This document shows, piece by piece, positions 26,377 through 35,033 of a DNA stretch of 64,000 bases. The position numbers and the translations under genes are program-made. Within the stretch, counting starts at the first letter, position 1. The number at the start of each line of letters is the position of its first letter. The stretch spans positions 1 through 64,000 of the forward strand of contig JAIBBE010000107.1 in the NCBI GenBank assembly GCA_019694835.1. Direction: 5' to 3'. Source of the stretch: Fimbriimonadaceae bacterium (GTDB lineage: Bacteria > Armatimonadota > Fimbriimonadia > Fimbriimonadales > Fimbriimonadaceae). The notes under the pieces are model-generated. The model saw only the letters and a list, made by a program, of their open reading frames with translations, had not been told where the DNA came from and ran no database searches.

Positions 26377-27174
26377 ATGAAAGGACTACTCTCGATCCTC
26401 GCCCTCGGTGCTGTCAGCGCCTCATACGCGATCTTCCCGAACAACCGTGAAACCGGGTTCGGCAGCGTCGGACGTCTCACGACGCTCGTAAATGGTCGGT
26501 GGGAGACGATGGGAACGGCGGTCGCGATCGGGCCGAACTGGCTTCTTTGCGTCGCCCATACGACGGGCACCCACTTCGAGCCGAGCCCTGGCCGCCGCAT
26601 CCCGATCATCCAGCGCATCACCCATACGGCGTCCAGCGGCAATGCGGACCTCGCCGCCCTGAAACTGGGCACTCCTGTTACGACATTCTCCAAGATCTAC
26701 ACCCCGAGTTTCACGGCACTGCGCGGCCAAACGGTGCGGCTCGTGGGCTACGGGTTGACGGGGGTCAAGACGAGTGTCGGCTGGAACCTCACAAGCGGCT
26801 CCACCGGTACCAAGCGTTGGGCCCAGAATGTCGTCGACCAGTAGCAAACGATCAGCGTCAACATCGGTTCCAACACCAACCCGAACGTCAAGAAGTCTCA
26901 GTACCTGATCTTCGATCTGGACAATCCTAACGGCCTAACCAACGGCCCCCTCGGCGGCCGAGCGGTTGGCAGCGAGGGAGGCATCGCCGACAAGGACTCC
27001 GGCAGTCCGATGTTCTTCTACAATGCTGGCGAGTACAAGGTCGTGGCGATCAATGGCCTCACCGGAACGCTGCCCAATTCGGGCACCGACAACCCATACG
27101 CCTTCGGTGGAGTAGGCTTCTCGGTCTACCTGGCTCCGTACCGGACTTGGATACGCACGGTCACGGGGATCTAG
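26377..27174 (+). pseudogene. Exported trypsin-like serine protease interrupted by an in-frame TAG
   Basis: The frame from 26377 gives a signal peptide (MKGLLSILALGAVSASYA) and a chymotrypsin-fold protein with His61 (LLCVAHTTG) and Asp91 (NADLAALKL). It stops at TAG 26842-26844 (codon 156). The same frame then stays open for 109 more codons to 27174 and contains the catalytic Ser208 in DKDSGSPMFF and a normal ending (YRTWIRTVTGI). The second part lacks its own start and ribosome binding site. A single C-to-T change (CAG to TAG) would explain it. It may be a recent pseudogene, a sequencing error or a read-through gene. The part before the stop cannot be an active protease. Confidence 0.85.
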
Positions 27175-27332
27175 CAGCGGGCTGTGTTGTCGTGATAGCG
27201 GAGGTGGCCTTTCAGCGGGCCTTCCAGTACGAAGATTATTGACATTCCGCCACAAGATGGCAGACTCTGCACGACGCTGGGCCGACTGGAGACTTTCGTA
27301 CGGTGCGGGATCATCCCAGTCGGGATCTCGCC

Positions 27333-28730
27333 TCAATCCGCAGATGCCTGACTGAAGTCGATGTTGATGGTCACGCCATCTGGAAAGAGGGTGATGAGCG
27401 AGTACGAATCCGGCACGGCCAAATCCATAAGCGACGATCTCGAACTGCACCCAACCTGCACGATTCCGTCGAAGACTTCCTGCGTCCGCCATACCACTTG
27501 TCCCACTGGCTCGAAATTGACCGTGCTCACCGGATTCATCGGCTTGACCGTATTGCCATCAATGCCGAAGAGCCAGTTGCTTGCGTCGCCGTTGCATGGG
27601 TTTGTCTGCGTGGCTTGGAGACGAACGGCATTGATTTCCTGCGAAGGAGGTGGCGGCGACGTCGCTTCCCATCCATTGAAACCAGGCGTTGGTTGAGTCA
27701 AGGTCTGCTGCCAAAGCCAGGCTGAGTTGGGTCCACCTTTGTAGCCGATGTTGAACTCCATCGTCGAAGTTAAGTTGTTCGTGACCTGGGTGGGCTGTGC
27801 ATCGTACAGATCCAATTGAAGCCCATTGCCACCCGAGGTGTTCACGGGAGCGATATCTGCTGCGAAAAGGGTGTGAGCGAATCCGCGTTCGGAGTTTGTG
27901 TTGACGGCTGGCGCACTGAGCCCAACATAGCCGTTCATCGACATGGCGCACCACTGAAAGTACCGGCTCGGCAATGTAGAACCGCTATCCAAGTAGACAT
28001 AGAAGTTGTAGGTGATGACGTGTGAGACGGCTTGGTCATGCATCAACGGCGGTACCTTCGCCCACATGTCGGTAATGCTCGTCTGGAACCAATGGCTCGA
28101 TGGATAGTCGTTGGGGGGCGCAGGGGGCGTAATCGTCGTCCGTTGCACCGTCAAACGAGATGCAATCTCTTGCATGTACGCCGCAAGGTGTGGACCATCA
28201 ATCGACACATCGCTGGAGGAGTCCTGGTGGCTTCCTTGAAGGACGCCGTCCTTGCCAAGCACCTGCCTGACTCTCTTTTGCTTTAGGGACAGCCGCCTCA
28301 AATTGGTCAGGTGGGTGACCCGCCCGCCTCCCAACGGGGTGATCAAATAGGCTGCGCTGTCGCCACCGGTGTGGGCCTGAGTGAGTTTGGCGCCGGTCAG
28401 TGCTGCCTTGTGGTTCTCTCCGACGTCGACGAGCATGACCGCAACGCGCTTACCCAGTGCTTCCGAAACCAGGGGTAGGGAGCCCAGTTCCTTCGGCGTG
28501 GTCGAATCGCCGTCCACTACGACCAAAGCATAACGAGCCGGGTCTTGGCTTCCCGTGTACCGATCTTCTCGGTAGGTTTTGCGCAACTCGCTCAAAACCG
28601 GACTGTCGGCGATGCCGAACACGAGCATCTTCCTTTGCGTGAGCGGGGCCGTCCCTCCGCCACAGCCGCACGTGACAACGAGCCCAAATGACCCTAGGGC
28701 CAGCAGGGCCAGCTGGAACTTCACCGTCAT
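27333..28730 (-). CDS. Large lipoprotein of unknown function
   Basis: 465 residues from the ATG at 28730, chosen because a TACACT hexamer lies exactly 6 nt upstream and because it gives a lipoprotein signal, MTVKFQLALLALGSFGLVVTCGC. Residues about 40-110 contain a Rossmann-like stretch (KRVAVMLVDVGENHK). The remaining about 300 residues are beta-rich, with FNIGYKGGPNSAWLWQQTLTQ and other tryptophan-rich strands. No family is recognised. It is convergent with the protease remnant; the 158 nt between them hold nothing obvious. Confidence 0.65.
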   Translation of the reverse strand: MTVKFQLALLALGSFGLVVTCGCGGGTAPLTQRKMLVFGIADSPVLSELRKTYREDRYTGSQDPARYALVVVDGDSTTPKELGSLPLVSEALGKRVAVMLVDVGENHKAALTGAKLTQAHTGGDSAAYLITPLGGGRVTHLTNLRRLSLKQKRVRQVLGKDGVLQGSHQDSSSDVSIDGPHLAAYMQEIASRLTVQRTTITPPAPPNDYPSSHWFQTSITDMWAKVPPLMHDQAVSHVITYNFYVYLDSGSTLPSRYFQWCAMSMNGYVGLSAPAVNTNSERGFAHTLFAADIAPVNTSGGNGLQLDLYDAQPTQVTNNLTSTMEFNIGYKGGPNSAWLWQQTLTQPTPGFNGWEATSPPPPSQEINAVRLQATQTNPCNGDASNWLFGIDGNTVKPMNPVSTVNFEPVGQVVWRTQEVFDGIVQVGCSSRSSLMDLAVPDSYSLITLFPDGVTINIDFSQASAD

Positions 28731-28736
28731 GCGACA

Positions 28737-28742
28737 AGTGTA
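28737..28742 (-). promoter_or_regulatory. -10-like hexamer 6 nt before the 28730 start
   Basis: TACACT on the complement, then 6 nt, then the ATG. It decides the start over an upstream in-frame ATG at 28745. Confidence 0.4.
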
Positions 28743-28778
28743 CATCAGGCCGCTCCGGGAATTCGACGGACACCAATG

Positions 28779-28837
28779 TTAAGAATCCTTTATCGAGCCG
28801 TTAAGCAACGATTAAGATACGTTAAGACACCAATAAG
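28779..28837. promoter_or_regulatory. Helically phased TTAAG repeats upstream of a pseudopilin gene
   Basis: TTAAG begins at 28779, 28801, 28812 and 28822, with the near match ATAAG at 28833. The steps are 22, 11, 10 and 11 nt, so the copies lie on one face of the helix. Eleven-nt direct repeats are typical of PhoB/OmpR-type regulator sites. The pseudopilin gene starts at 28883. Confidence 0.4.
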
Positions 28838-28882
28838 CCTCGAAAAAGGCCGACAGAATTCCCGTGGAGGAATTGGACACCC

Positions 28883-29812
28883 GTGACTAAAAAGGCTTTT
28901 ACTCTCATTGAACTCCTCGTCGTGATCGCGATCATCGCGATTCTCGCCGCGATTCTCTTCCCCGTGTTCGCTCAGGCGAAGCAGGCTGCCAAGAAGTCGC
29001 AAGACTTGAGCAACATGAAGCAGATCGGTATGGCGATCATGATGTACCTTGGCGACAGCGACGATGTGTATCCCCAGGCGTACTGGTACAAAAACGACCA
29101 GGGCGACCTAAACGGCTATTGGCAATGGACGGGCGGCATCATGCCCTACATGAAGAGCGCAGACATCTTCGTATCGCCTGGCGACCCGAGCAAGGGACTG
29201 GTCCCGACGAACCCGCCTTGTACCAACATCGGTCAATCGCAGCCGACCGATCCGCCTTGCGACTCGCAGGTTCCAAGGCTTTCTTACACGGTCAACGCTG
29301 CAATCATGCCCCGGAAGCGACGAACCATCGACCCGGCCAACGTCGTCGGTGCCTCAATGGTCGACGAGACGGCAGCCACCATCGCCGTTGCGCCCTTCTC
29401 CAACAATCCGCAGTGCGTCAACGACACGTCGAACCAGCAGAGCACCGGATTCAAGAATAAGTCGCACCGATCCGTTAATGCGGTGATGTTGACTGCCGGT
29501 GGTACCAAGTGGAAAGGTGAGGCAACGACAGAATTCCCTCCAACCACCAATGCGGTTTATGCAGTAACGAAGGCTAAGGCCGAGGAAGCTTTCCTTGGTT
29601 GCCGAACTAACCCCGGACCCGACTATGTTCAGTTCGCCTACATCGAGCCGCGCCGCTTCGGTAACGGATCTAACTATGCGTTTGCAGACGGCCACGCCAA
29701 GTTCTACAACTATGAAGCCACGATCAACCCGAATAAGTGGCTTTGGGGCAAGAACATGTACAGCGCTCAGGGAATTCCCGTTCTCGACCAAAACGGGCAG
29801 CAGGTCCGCTAA
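28883..29812 (+). CDS. Type II/IV pseudopilin-like protein with FADGH motif
   Basis: 309 residues, GTG start at 28883 with GGAGG 12 nt upstream. The N-terminus [21 protein letters not shown] carries the prepilin peptidase site and methylation-type phenylalanine, and the helix ends [15 protein letters not shown]. The globular domain ends with YAFADGHAKFYN, the signature of the H-X9-DG family of pseudopilins abundant in Planctomycetes and Armatimonadota. It has its own terminator. It is probably a surface filament subunit; the partner is unknown. Confidence 0.87.
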   Translation: MTKKAFTLIELLVVIAIIAILAAILFPVFAQAKQAAKKSQDLSNMKQIGMAIMMYLGDSDDVYPQAYWYKNDQGDLNGYWQWTGGIMPYMKSADIFVSPGDPSKGLVPTNPPCTNIGQSQPTDPPCDSQVPRLSYTVNAAIMPRKRRTIDPANVVGASMVDETAATIAVAPFSNNPQCVNDTSNQQSTGFKNKSHRSVNAVMLTAGGTKWKGEATTEFPPTTNAVYAVTKAKAEEAFLGCRTNPGPDYVQFAYIEPRRFGNGSNYAFADGHAKFYNYEATINPNKWLWGKNMYSAQGIPVLDQNGQQVR

Positions 29813-29837
29813 GGAACCTCACAAGACCATTGAGTTC

Positions 29838-29867
29838 GACCTAGCCATTTGTGGCTAGGTCCTTTTT
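29838..29867 (+). terminator. Intrinsic terminator after the pseudopilin gene
   Basis: A perfect 10-bp stem (GACCTAGCCA with TGGCTAGGTC), a 4-nt loop and a following CTTTTT run. Confidence 0.9.
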
Positions 29868-29912
29868 CTGTCTCGGACAACGTTTTGCATCCTCGGGAAA
29901 GCGTCGGCCCCC

Positions 29913-30443
29913 TTAGATGATCCGGCGAAGCCAGGGGACGGGGCTGGCGAGGATCCGGAACACGCCGCAGATGCCCTCCGACTTCTTCTTGGTGTCCGCC
30001 GACTGGGTTGAGATCATGGCGAGAGCAGCGGCGGCCCGCTCGGTGGCTTCTTTCGAGGTCCCGCATGGCAAACCTCGACCGGCCGCCTTCGCGGCAATGA
30101 AATCATGCATCGCGTCCAGCTCTCCCTCCTCGACGAACACGCCGCCGCAGCGATTGCACGTGTCAAGCACGATCGAGGAGGTCACCATGAATCGGTAGGG
30201 CTCGAGCGCGGTGCCGCATTCGGGGCAGAGCTTCTCCAGCCCCTCGGGCACCTCCAGGATGTCTGGATTGGGAATCGCAAGGGCGTCCAAATGCGCAAAG
30301 TGCTCGGCAGACGCCGCGCGAATCCGGCCCAGCTCGCCTTGATCGAACCAGATTCCTCCGGTTGCCGGACAGACATCGAGGGTGACGCCGAGGAAATCGA
30401 TCTCGGTCATCGGTTGGCCATTGACAGGTGAAGGTCGCCCCAT
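29913..30443 (-). CDS. TFIIB-type zinc-finger protein (two zinc-ribbon-like modules)
   Basis: 176 residues. The second module is a complete zf-TFIIB domain (CPECGTALEPYRF then CNRCGGVFVEEGELDAM, about 73-112). The first (LDVCPATGGIWFDQGEL, about 21-40) keeps the same GGxWFDxGEL ending but has lost most of its cysteines. TATCAT lies exactly 6 nt before the ATG, with TTGCCC 17 nt further up, so the message is probably leaderless. The function of this family is unknown. Confidence 0.75.
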   Translation of the reverse strand: MGRPSPVNGQPMTEIDFLGVTLDVCPATGGIWFDQGELGRIRAASAEHFAHLDALAIPNPDILEVPEGLEKLCPECGTALEPYRFMVTSSIVLDTCNRCGGVFVEEGELDAMHDFIAAKAAGRGLPCGTSKEATERAAAALAMISTQSADTKKKSEGICGVFRILASPVPWLRRII

Positions 30444-30449
30444 ACCGCT

Positions 30450-30478
30450 ATGATAGCGCCGAAAAGGGCGTTGGGCAA
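30450..30478 (-). promoter_or_regulatory. Promoter for a probable leaderless message of the zinc-finger gene
   Basis: On the complement, TTGCCC, a 17-nt spacer and TATCAT end 6 nt before the ATG at 30443. Confidence 0.55.
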
Positions 30479-30493
30479 TAATGGAGTATCGCG

Positions 30494-32848
30494 ATGTTGA
30501 ATTCTCTCTTGCTCGCCATGGCCCTTATCCCCGCTCAAGAAACGCCGATCGTGAACCTGCAGCAGGTTCCCTTCACCGAAGTGAAGATCACCGATAAGTT
30601 CTGGGCACCGCGCCAGAAAACCAACCGCGAGGTCTCCATCCCGCACACGTTCAAGGAATGCGAGACTACCGGCCGCCTCGCCAACTTCGATCTCGCCGCC
30701 AAAGGTGCCCGAACCGGCTTCAAGGGCCTGATCTTCGACGATTCGGATGTCTACAAATCGCTGGAAGCCGCCGCCTATGCCCTCGCCGAGGCGCGTGATC
30801 CGAAGCTCGAAGCCGCGACCGACAAAATAATCGCCCGTGTCGCGGCTGCCCAAATGGCCGATGGCTACCTCAACACGTGGTACCAAATCAATGCACCCGA
30901 CAAACGCTTCACGAACCTCGCCGACAACCACGAGCTGTATTGCGCGGGCCATCTCTTCGAGGCGGCGGTCGCCCATTACCAAGCGACCGGCAAGAAGACG
31001 CTGCTCGACGTGGCCACCAAGTACGCCGACCTCCTGGTGCGCACCTTTGGCGACGGCCCCGGCAAGCGCATGGGATATTGCGGACACCCCGAATCCGAAC
31101 TGGCACTGATGAAGCTGTGGAAGGCGACGGGGAAACAGGAGTACTTTGACCTGGCTAAGTTCTTCCTCGACAATCGCGGAACTCGCTTCTTTGCCGAGGA
31201 GCGAAAGGTGCCCAAGGACAAATTTGATGGCACGTACTGGCTCGACGATGTGCCGATCCGCGAGCATAAGGAGATCAAAGGCCACGCGGTCCGAGCGGCG
31301 TACCTTCTCAGCGGTGCTGCCGACCTTGCCAGCGTCACCGGCGACCAGGCTTTGCGCGACTCGTTGGACCGCGTTTGGCGAAACACGGTTTTCAAGCGAG
31401 TGTTCGTCACCGGCGGGATCGGCCCATCCGCTAGCAACGAGGGCTTCACGGTCGACTACGACTTGCCCAACATGTCCGCCTACCAGGAGACCTGCGCGTC
31501 GGTTGCGATGGTGCTGTGGAATCACCGCATGGGGCTGATGGAGGGGGACGGGAAGTACTGGGATTGGGTCGAGCGCGCGCTCTATAACGGCTTCCTCTCC
31601 GGCGTGTCCCTCAAGGGAGATCGGTTCTTCTATGTCAATCCGCTCGCGAGTACCGGCGGCCATCACCGCTCCGAGTGGTTCGGATGCGCTTGCTGCCCGC
31701 CGAATGTGACGCGAACCTTGGCCAGCCTCGGCAACTATGTCTACGCCAAGTCAAACGACGCCCTCTACGTGAACCTGTTCGTGGGGGGTTCGGTGAAAAC
31801 GAAGGTTGGCGAGTCAACGGTCGTGCTCGATGTCGAGACGGATTACCCCTGGGACGGAACCGTGGTCCTTCGGCCCCGCGTGACTGGCCCGAGAGTGGGG
31901 ATCAATCTCCGCGTTCCCGGCTGGGCGCAGGTGACCCGGTTGTCGAAGAATGGCGGCTCGGCCCGTGCGGAGTTGCGCGATGGCTACCTGCGCATCCCGC
32001 CGACTTACCAGAACGGCGATACCTTCACGTTCCGGCTGCCACTCGATGTCATGCGCATCGAAGCCCATCCGGCGGTCAAGGAAAACGCGGAAAGGCTAGC
32101 CGTTCAGCGCGGGCCACTGATCTACTGTCTCGAGGGCGCAGACAACCCCGACGTCGACCTCACGCGGCTCTTCGTCCCGCTCGAGTCGAAATGGTCGCTC
32201 AAGCGAAACGCGGCTCTTGGCAACATCGTGACGTTGCACGGCCAGGGCTTCCTCAGCGAACCCCGGGACTGGCGGCGCAAGCTCTATGTTCCGGTCGAAG
32301 TAGGAACCAGCGTCAACCTGACCGCCATTCCCTACTATGCCTGGGACAACCGTAATCCAGGAGGCATGGAGGTTTGGCTGAGAACTTCCCCACCCCCGAT
32401 GGTCCCCGGTGGTCTCGAACAGCTTGCGACGGTGTCGCTGTCTTACAAGAGCGATATCTGCACCCCCGACGCGGTCAAGGACGGCAAGGCGATCGAAGCA
32501 TCGAACAAGCACCCGGGTCAGCTCTGCCACTTTTGGCCCCACAAGGGTTCGAAAGAGTGGGTGCAGTACTCCTGGAAGCAGCCCGTGACAACCTCGGGAG
32601 TCGAGGTCTACTGGTTCGACGACACGGGCTTCGGCGAATGTCGACCTCCGGTGCGATGGCATATCGAGGCTCAAGACACTGACGGTCAGTGGCGCAAAGT
32701 TGCAGAAGGCGGCGGTTTGAAGCTGGATGGTTGGAACGCGCTGAAGTTTGAGCCCGTTACGACATCCGCTCTCAGGCTGATCCTTGACCTTCAGCCGCAA
32801 TGGTCGGTAGGTGTCCACGAATGGCGTGTCATGGAAAGTGAGGACTAG
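30494..32848 (+). CDS. GH127-type beta-L-arabinofuranosidase (DUF1680), exported, with added C-terminal domain
   Basis: 784 residues with a signal peptide (MLNSLLLAMALIPAQ). The GH127 catalytic domain spans about 25-620. The zinc-cysteine centre is visible as Glu332 and Cys334 (YQETCAS) and Cys400-Cys401 (GCACCPPN), matching E338, C340, C417 and C418 of HypBA1. Known GH127 enzymes remove beta-L-arabinofuranose from plant glycoproteins, but related DUF1680 proteins have other sugars, so the substrate is inferred. The last about 130 residues form an F5/8-type sugar-binding-like domain (WVQYSWKQPVTTSGVEVYWFDD). The gene ends in a strong terminator. Confidence 0.85.
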   Translation: MLNSLLLAMALIPAQETPIVNLQQVPFTEVKITDKFWAPRQKTNREVSIPHTFKECETTGRLANFDLAAKGARTGFKGLIFDDSDVYKSLEAAAYALAEARDPKLEAATDKIIARVAAAQMADGYLNTWYQINAPDKRFTNLADNHELYCAGHLFEAAVAHYQATGKKTLLDVATKYADLLVRTFGDGPGKRMGYCGHPESELALMKLWKATGKQEYFDLAKFFLDNRGTRFFAEERKVPKDKFDGTYWLDDVPIREHKEIKGHAVRAAYLLSGAADLASVTGDQALRDSLDRVWRNTVFKRVFVTGGIGPSASNEGFTVDYDLPNMSAYQETCASVAMVLWNHRMGLMEGDGKYWDWVERALYNGFLSGVSLKGDRFFYVNPLASTGGHHRSEWFGCACCPPNVTRTLASLGNYVYAKSNDALYVNLFVGGSVKTKVGESTVVLDVETDYPWDGTVVLRPRVTGPRVGINLRVPGWAQVTRLSKNGGSARAELRDGYLRIPPTYQNGDTFTFRLPLDVMRIEAHPAVKENAERLAVQRGPLIYCLEGADNPDVDLTRLFVPLESKWSLKRNAALGNIVTLHGQGFLSEPRDWRRKLYVPVEVGTSVNLTAIPYYAWDNRNPGGMEVWLRTSPPPMVPGGLEQLATVSLSYKSDICTPDAVKDGKAIEASNKHPGQLCHFWPHKGSKEWVQYSWKQPVTTSGVEVYWFDDTGFGECRPPVRWHIEAQDTDGQWRKVAEGGGLKLDGWNALKFEPVTTSALRLILDLQPQWSVGVHEWRVMESED

Positions 32849-32922
32849 GACCCCTAATGTTGATTATGAAAGTTGCCGAAAACATAGTAGTCCGGTACAA
32901 AGGCGGACAATGACCCATTCGG

Positions 32923-32949
32923 CCCCGCGTGCTTGCGCGGGGTTTTTTT
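32923..32949 (+). terminator. Intrinsic terminator after the GH127 gene
   Basis: A 7-bp GC stem (CCCCGCG with CGCGGGG), a 6-nt loop and seven T residues. Confidence 0.88.
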
Positions 32950-32959
32950 GCGCTCCAAA

Positions 32960-33907
32960 TTAGGGCCTGGCTCGCCTAGGCAAGAGCCTCATTCGGGCAA
33001 AAATGCTGCGATGTTGACTCTTCGGGACGAGAAGCCACTTGGGCGCGAAGGTCGGGGTCGTGTTCTGAACACGCCAGCGCGCTGGCCGGCCATCGACGCT
33101 CCAGATCAGGCGGGACGGAAGCACCTCGATTCCGTGCAGGCACCCAAGGAGTTCGGGAATCCTTCCACTGGCCCCCTGCATTTCGGGCACAGCCGCGGAG
33201 ACGAAAGTGACCATCGGTGTCGCCTCCGCGTCACGGGCGAGCCGCCATGCCGCAAACAGACCCGCGATCCCGCGACGAGTTGCCTCGATCCCGACGAGGA
33301 AGAGGGCGGCAGCCCAGAGCCATTGGAGCCAACTGAGCGGCCACTTTCCGGCCGCCATCGCGAGCGCAATCACGAGAGGCACAATGCCCAGAACCTGGAG
33401 AGCCGACTGCCCCACCAGCTTCGAATGCCGGTACTTGAGTTCTTGGGATTCGAGTGTATCGGCTTTGCCCGCCATCCTCGCGCGACGCGGGTCCACCCAC
33501 GCCAACATCCGAGAATCGAGCGGACGGAGGTCACCGGTCGGCGATTCCGTCACCCAACCCGGGATCAGCAACTCGGTGGGTTCGGCGCGGGTCCGACCGT
33601 GGAAGATCCAGCGCTGGTCCGAATTCGATGCCCGTCGCGCGATCTTGGCGATGTACTCCATTCGAGCCGTCATGGATAACGTTAACAGCGTCAGTAAGGC
33701 GATGGCTATGAAGTAGCTGCCGATGTCCAGCGCGCCCATCAACAGCGGAAGCACCAAGATCAGCATCACCGAGAGCGAAACTCGCCACGAAAGGTGTATT
33801 CCCTTCTCTAACGCGCGTGCACGGTCTCGAAAGCTCTGGAGCTGCACTTCAGGTAACCCGCGCACCTCAACGAGCGGCGCACCGCGAAGGTAAGGAAGGG
33901 GATTCAC
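32960..33907 (-). CDS. Membrane protein, second of two tandem paralogues
   Basis: 315 residues from the GTG at 33907, which overlaps the upstream stop as GTGA; the open frame to 34012 is a shadow of the upstream gene. Hydrophobic segments lie near 45-95 (two close helices) and 170-215 (two more). It shares the layout and end of the upstream protein: YLRGAPLVEV near the start, TELLIPGWVTES in the middle and IWSVDGRPARWRV near the C-terminus. No known family. A cytosolic beta-rich region between the helix pairs is likely. Confidence 0.65.
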   Translation of the reverse strand: MNPLPYLRGAPLVEVRGLPEVQLQSFRDRARALEKGIHLSWRVSLSVMLILVLPLLMGALDIGSYFIAIALLTLLTLSMTARMEYIAKIARRASNSDQRWIFHGRTRAEPTELLIPGWVTESPTGDLRPLDSRMLAWVDPRRARMAGKADTLESQELKYRHSKLVGQSALQVLGIVPLVIALAMAAGKWPLSWLQWLWAAALFLVGIEATRRGIAGLFAAWRLARDAEATPMVTFVSAAVPEMQGASGRIPELLGCLHGIEVLPSRLIWSVDGRPARWRVQNTTPTFAPKWLLVPKSQHRSIFARMRLLPRRARP

Positions 33908-34854
33908 GGTCGCCTCACCAGGAAGGCGGGCGGAACCAGCGCATTCGGTGGTACGAAATCGGGTGCGCTTCCCCGAAGACGCCAGGGAGCAGGTTTGCCG
34001 TCCAAGCTCCAAACGACCCCACAGGGCAGGAACTCAACCCGGGAGAGGCTGCGCTCAAGGATCGGATAGCGCAGGGACGCGTGCGCTAAACCCGGCGATG
34101 TCGCCGAGATCGTCGTCAGCACGGCTCCACGTTGCAAATCTGCATCCATTTTGAGCCCAAGCCGAAACATCGTCCAACCCTCACGAAGGGAATGCAGCCC
34201 GAATAGCGAGCCTAGCCCAAAAAGAATCACGCCATACCACGCCAGGGACATTTGCGAAGCCGCATAAAAGAGGTAGCCGCAGAGGACGCAGCCAAAAAGA
34301 GCCCGCCACACCCCGAGCGAAAGTAGCCGATCGGTTCGGAACAGCAATTCATCGTACTCGTTGGCTGTCAGGCCGCCGTTTGCCTCGCGACGAGCCGGGG
34401 ATGTGTACGCGACGCTACCCATGCGACACGCTCGGACTCCACCGCCTCCCTTCGAGGGAAGGGCGATCCACCCCGGTGTGACCACCACGACTTCGTCGGT
34501 TCGTCGGCCAAACATCCAGAGTCGACGCCGCTGCCCGCGAAACACGAGCCTCTGAGAAGCACTCGCCGCATCCGTATAGAGTCGTCGAACGTGATCGTGG
34601 TGAACCCAAGCGATCGCCAGTCCCAACGCCAAGATGAGGAGCGCCACAAAATACACTCCCGCGTAGACCACCGAGTTCACAATTAGCTGGATGAGCAGCA
34701 AACCACCCATCGCGCCCGCGATCCCAATCGGGACGAGTCGCCTCGCATAGCTCGCTGCCCGTCCGCGCAAGACGCCACGCTCACTCTCGCTGAGGGGCGA
34801 ACACGCCACGAGTGACATGCCCTGCAGATAGGGAATGGGCTGGTCGTTCTGCAC
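33904..34854 (-). CDS. Membrane protein, first of two tandem paralogues
   Basis: 316 residues, GTG start at 34854 with TAAGGT exactly 6 nt upstream. Two helix pairs (about 38-85 and 182-215) flank a polar region (VVVVTPGWIALPSKGGG). The C-terminal VVWSLDGKPAPWRLRG corresponds to IWSVDGRPARWRV in the downstream paralogue, and YLQGMSLV to YLRGAPLV. The pair arose by tandem duplication and has diverged a good deal. Function unknown. Confidence 0.65.
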   Translation of the reverse strand: MQNDQPIPYLQGMSLVACSPLSESERGVLRGRAASYARRLVPIGIAGAMGGLLLIQLIVNSVVYAGVYFVALLILALGLAIAWVHHDHVRRLYTDAASASQRLVFRGQRRRLWMFGRRTDEVVVVTPGWIALPSKGGGGVRACRMGSVAYTSPARREANGGLTANEYDELLFRTDRLLSLGVWRALFGCVLCGYLFYAASQMSLAWYGVILFGLGSLFGLHSLREGWTMFRLGLKMDADLQRGAVLTTISATSPGLAHASLRYPILERSLSRVEFLPCGVVWSLDGKPAPWRLRGSAPDFVPPNALVPPAFLVRRP

Positions 34855-34860
34855 TACTTC

Positions 34861-34866
34861 ACCTTA
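34861..34866 (-). promoter_or_regulatory. -10-like hexamer 6 nt before the 34854 start
   Basis: TAAGGT on the complement, then 6 nt, then the GTG start. No ribosome binding site is seen. Confidence 0.35.
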
Positions 34867-34898
34867 CGGCCGATCGAACGATTGGGATTCCCTCTCTT

Positions 34899-34922
34899 AC
34901 CCGAACTTCGGGTGTGTTTTTT
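34899..34922 (+). terminator. Terminator-like hairpin in the leader region of the subtilase gene
   Basis: ACCCGA and TCGGGT form a 6-bp stem with a 3-nt loop, followed by GTGTTTTTT. No gene on this strand ends here, because the upstream gene is divergent. It may block read-through or act as an attenuator. Confidence 0.45.
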
Positions 34923-34952
34923 GCCCAGTTGAAATCCAAGTCAAATTGGAAT

Positions 34953-34968
34953 CGTGACGCCGATCACG
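34953..34968. promoter_or_regulatory. Candidate CRP/FNR-type operator before the subtilase gene
   Basis: CGTGA-N6-TCACG matches the core of the CRP site (GTGA-N6-TCAC). A -10-like TAAGCT at 34990-34995 would start transcription near 35002. The palindrome centre would then lie about 41 nt upstream, the usual place for activation. Confidence 0.35.
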
Positions 34969-35033
34969 GCAAGTTAACGGCAGGCACCCTAAGCTTCTTA
35001 CCAGGTCGGTTACCTACCGACAAGGAGATGAGA

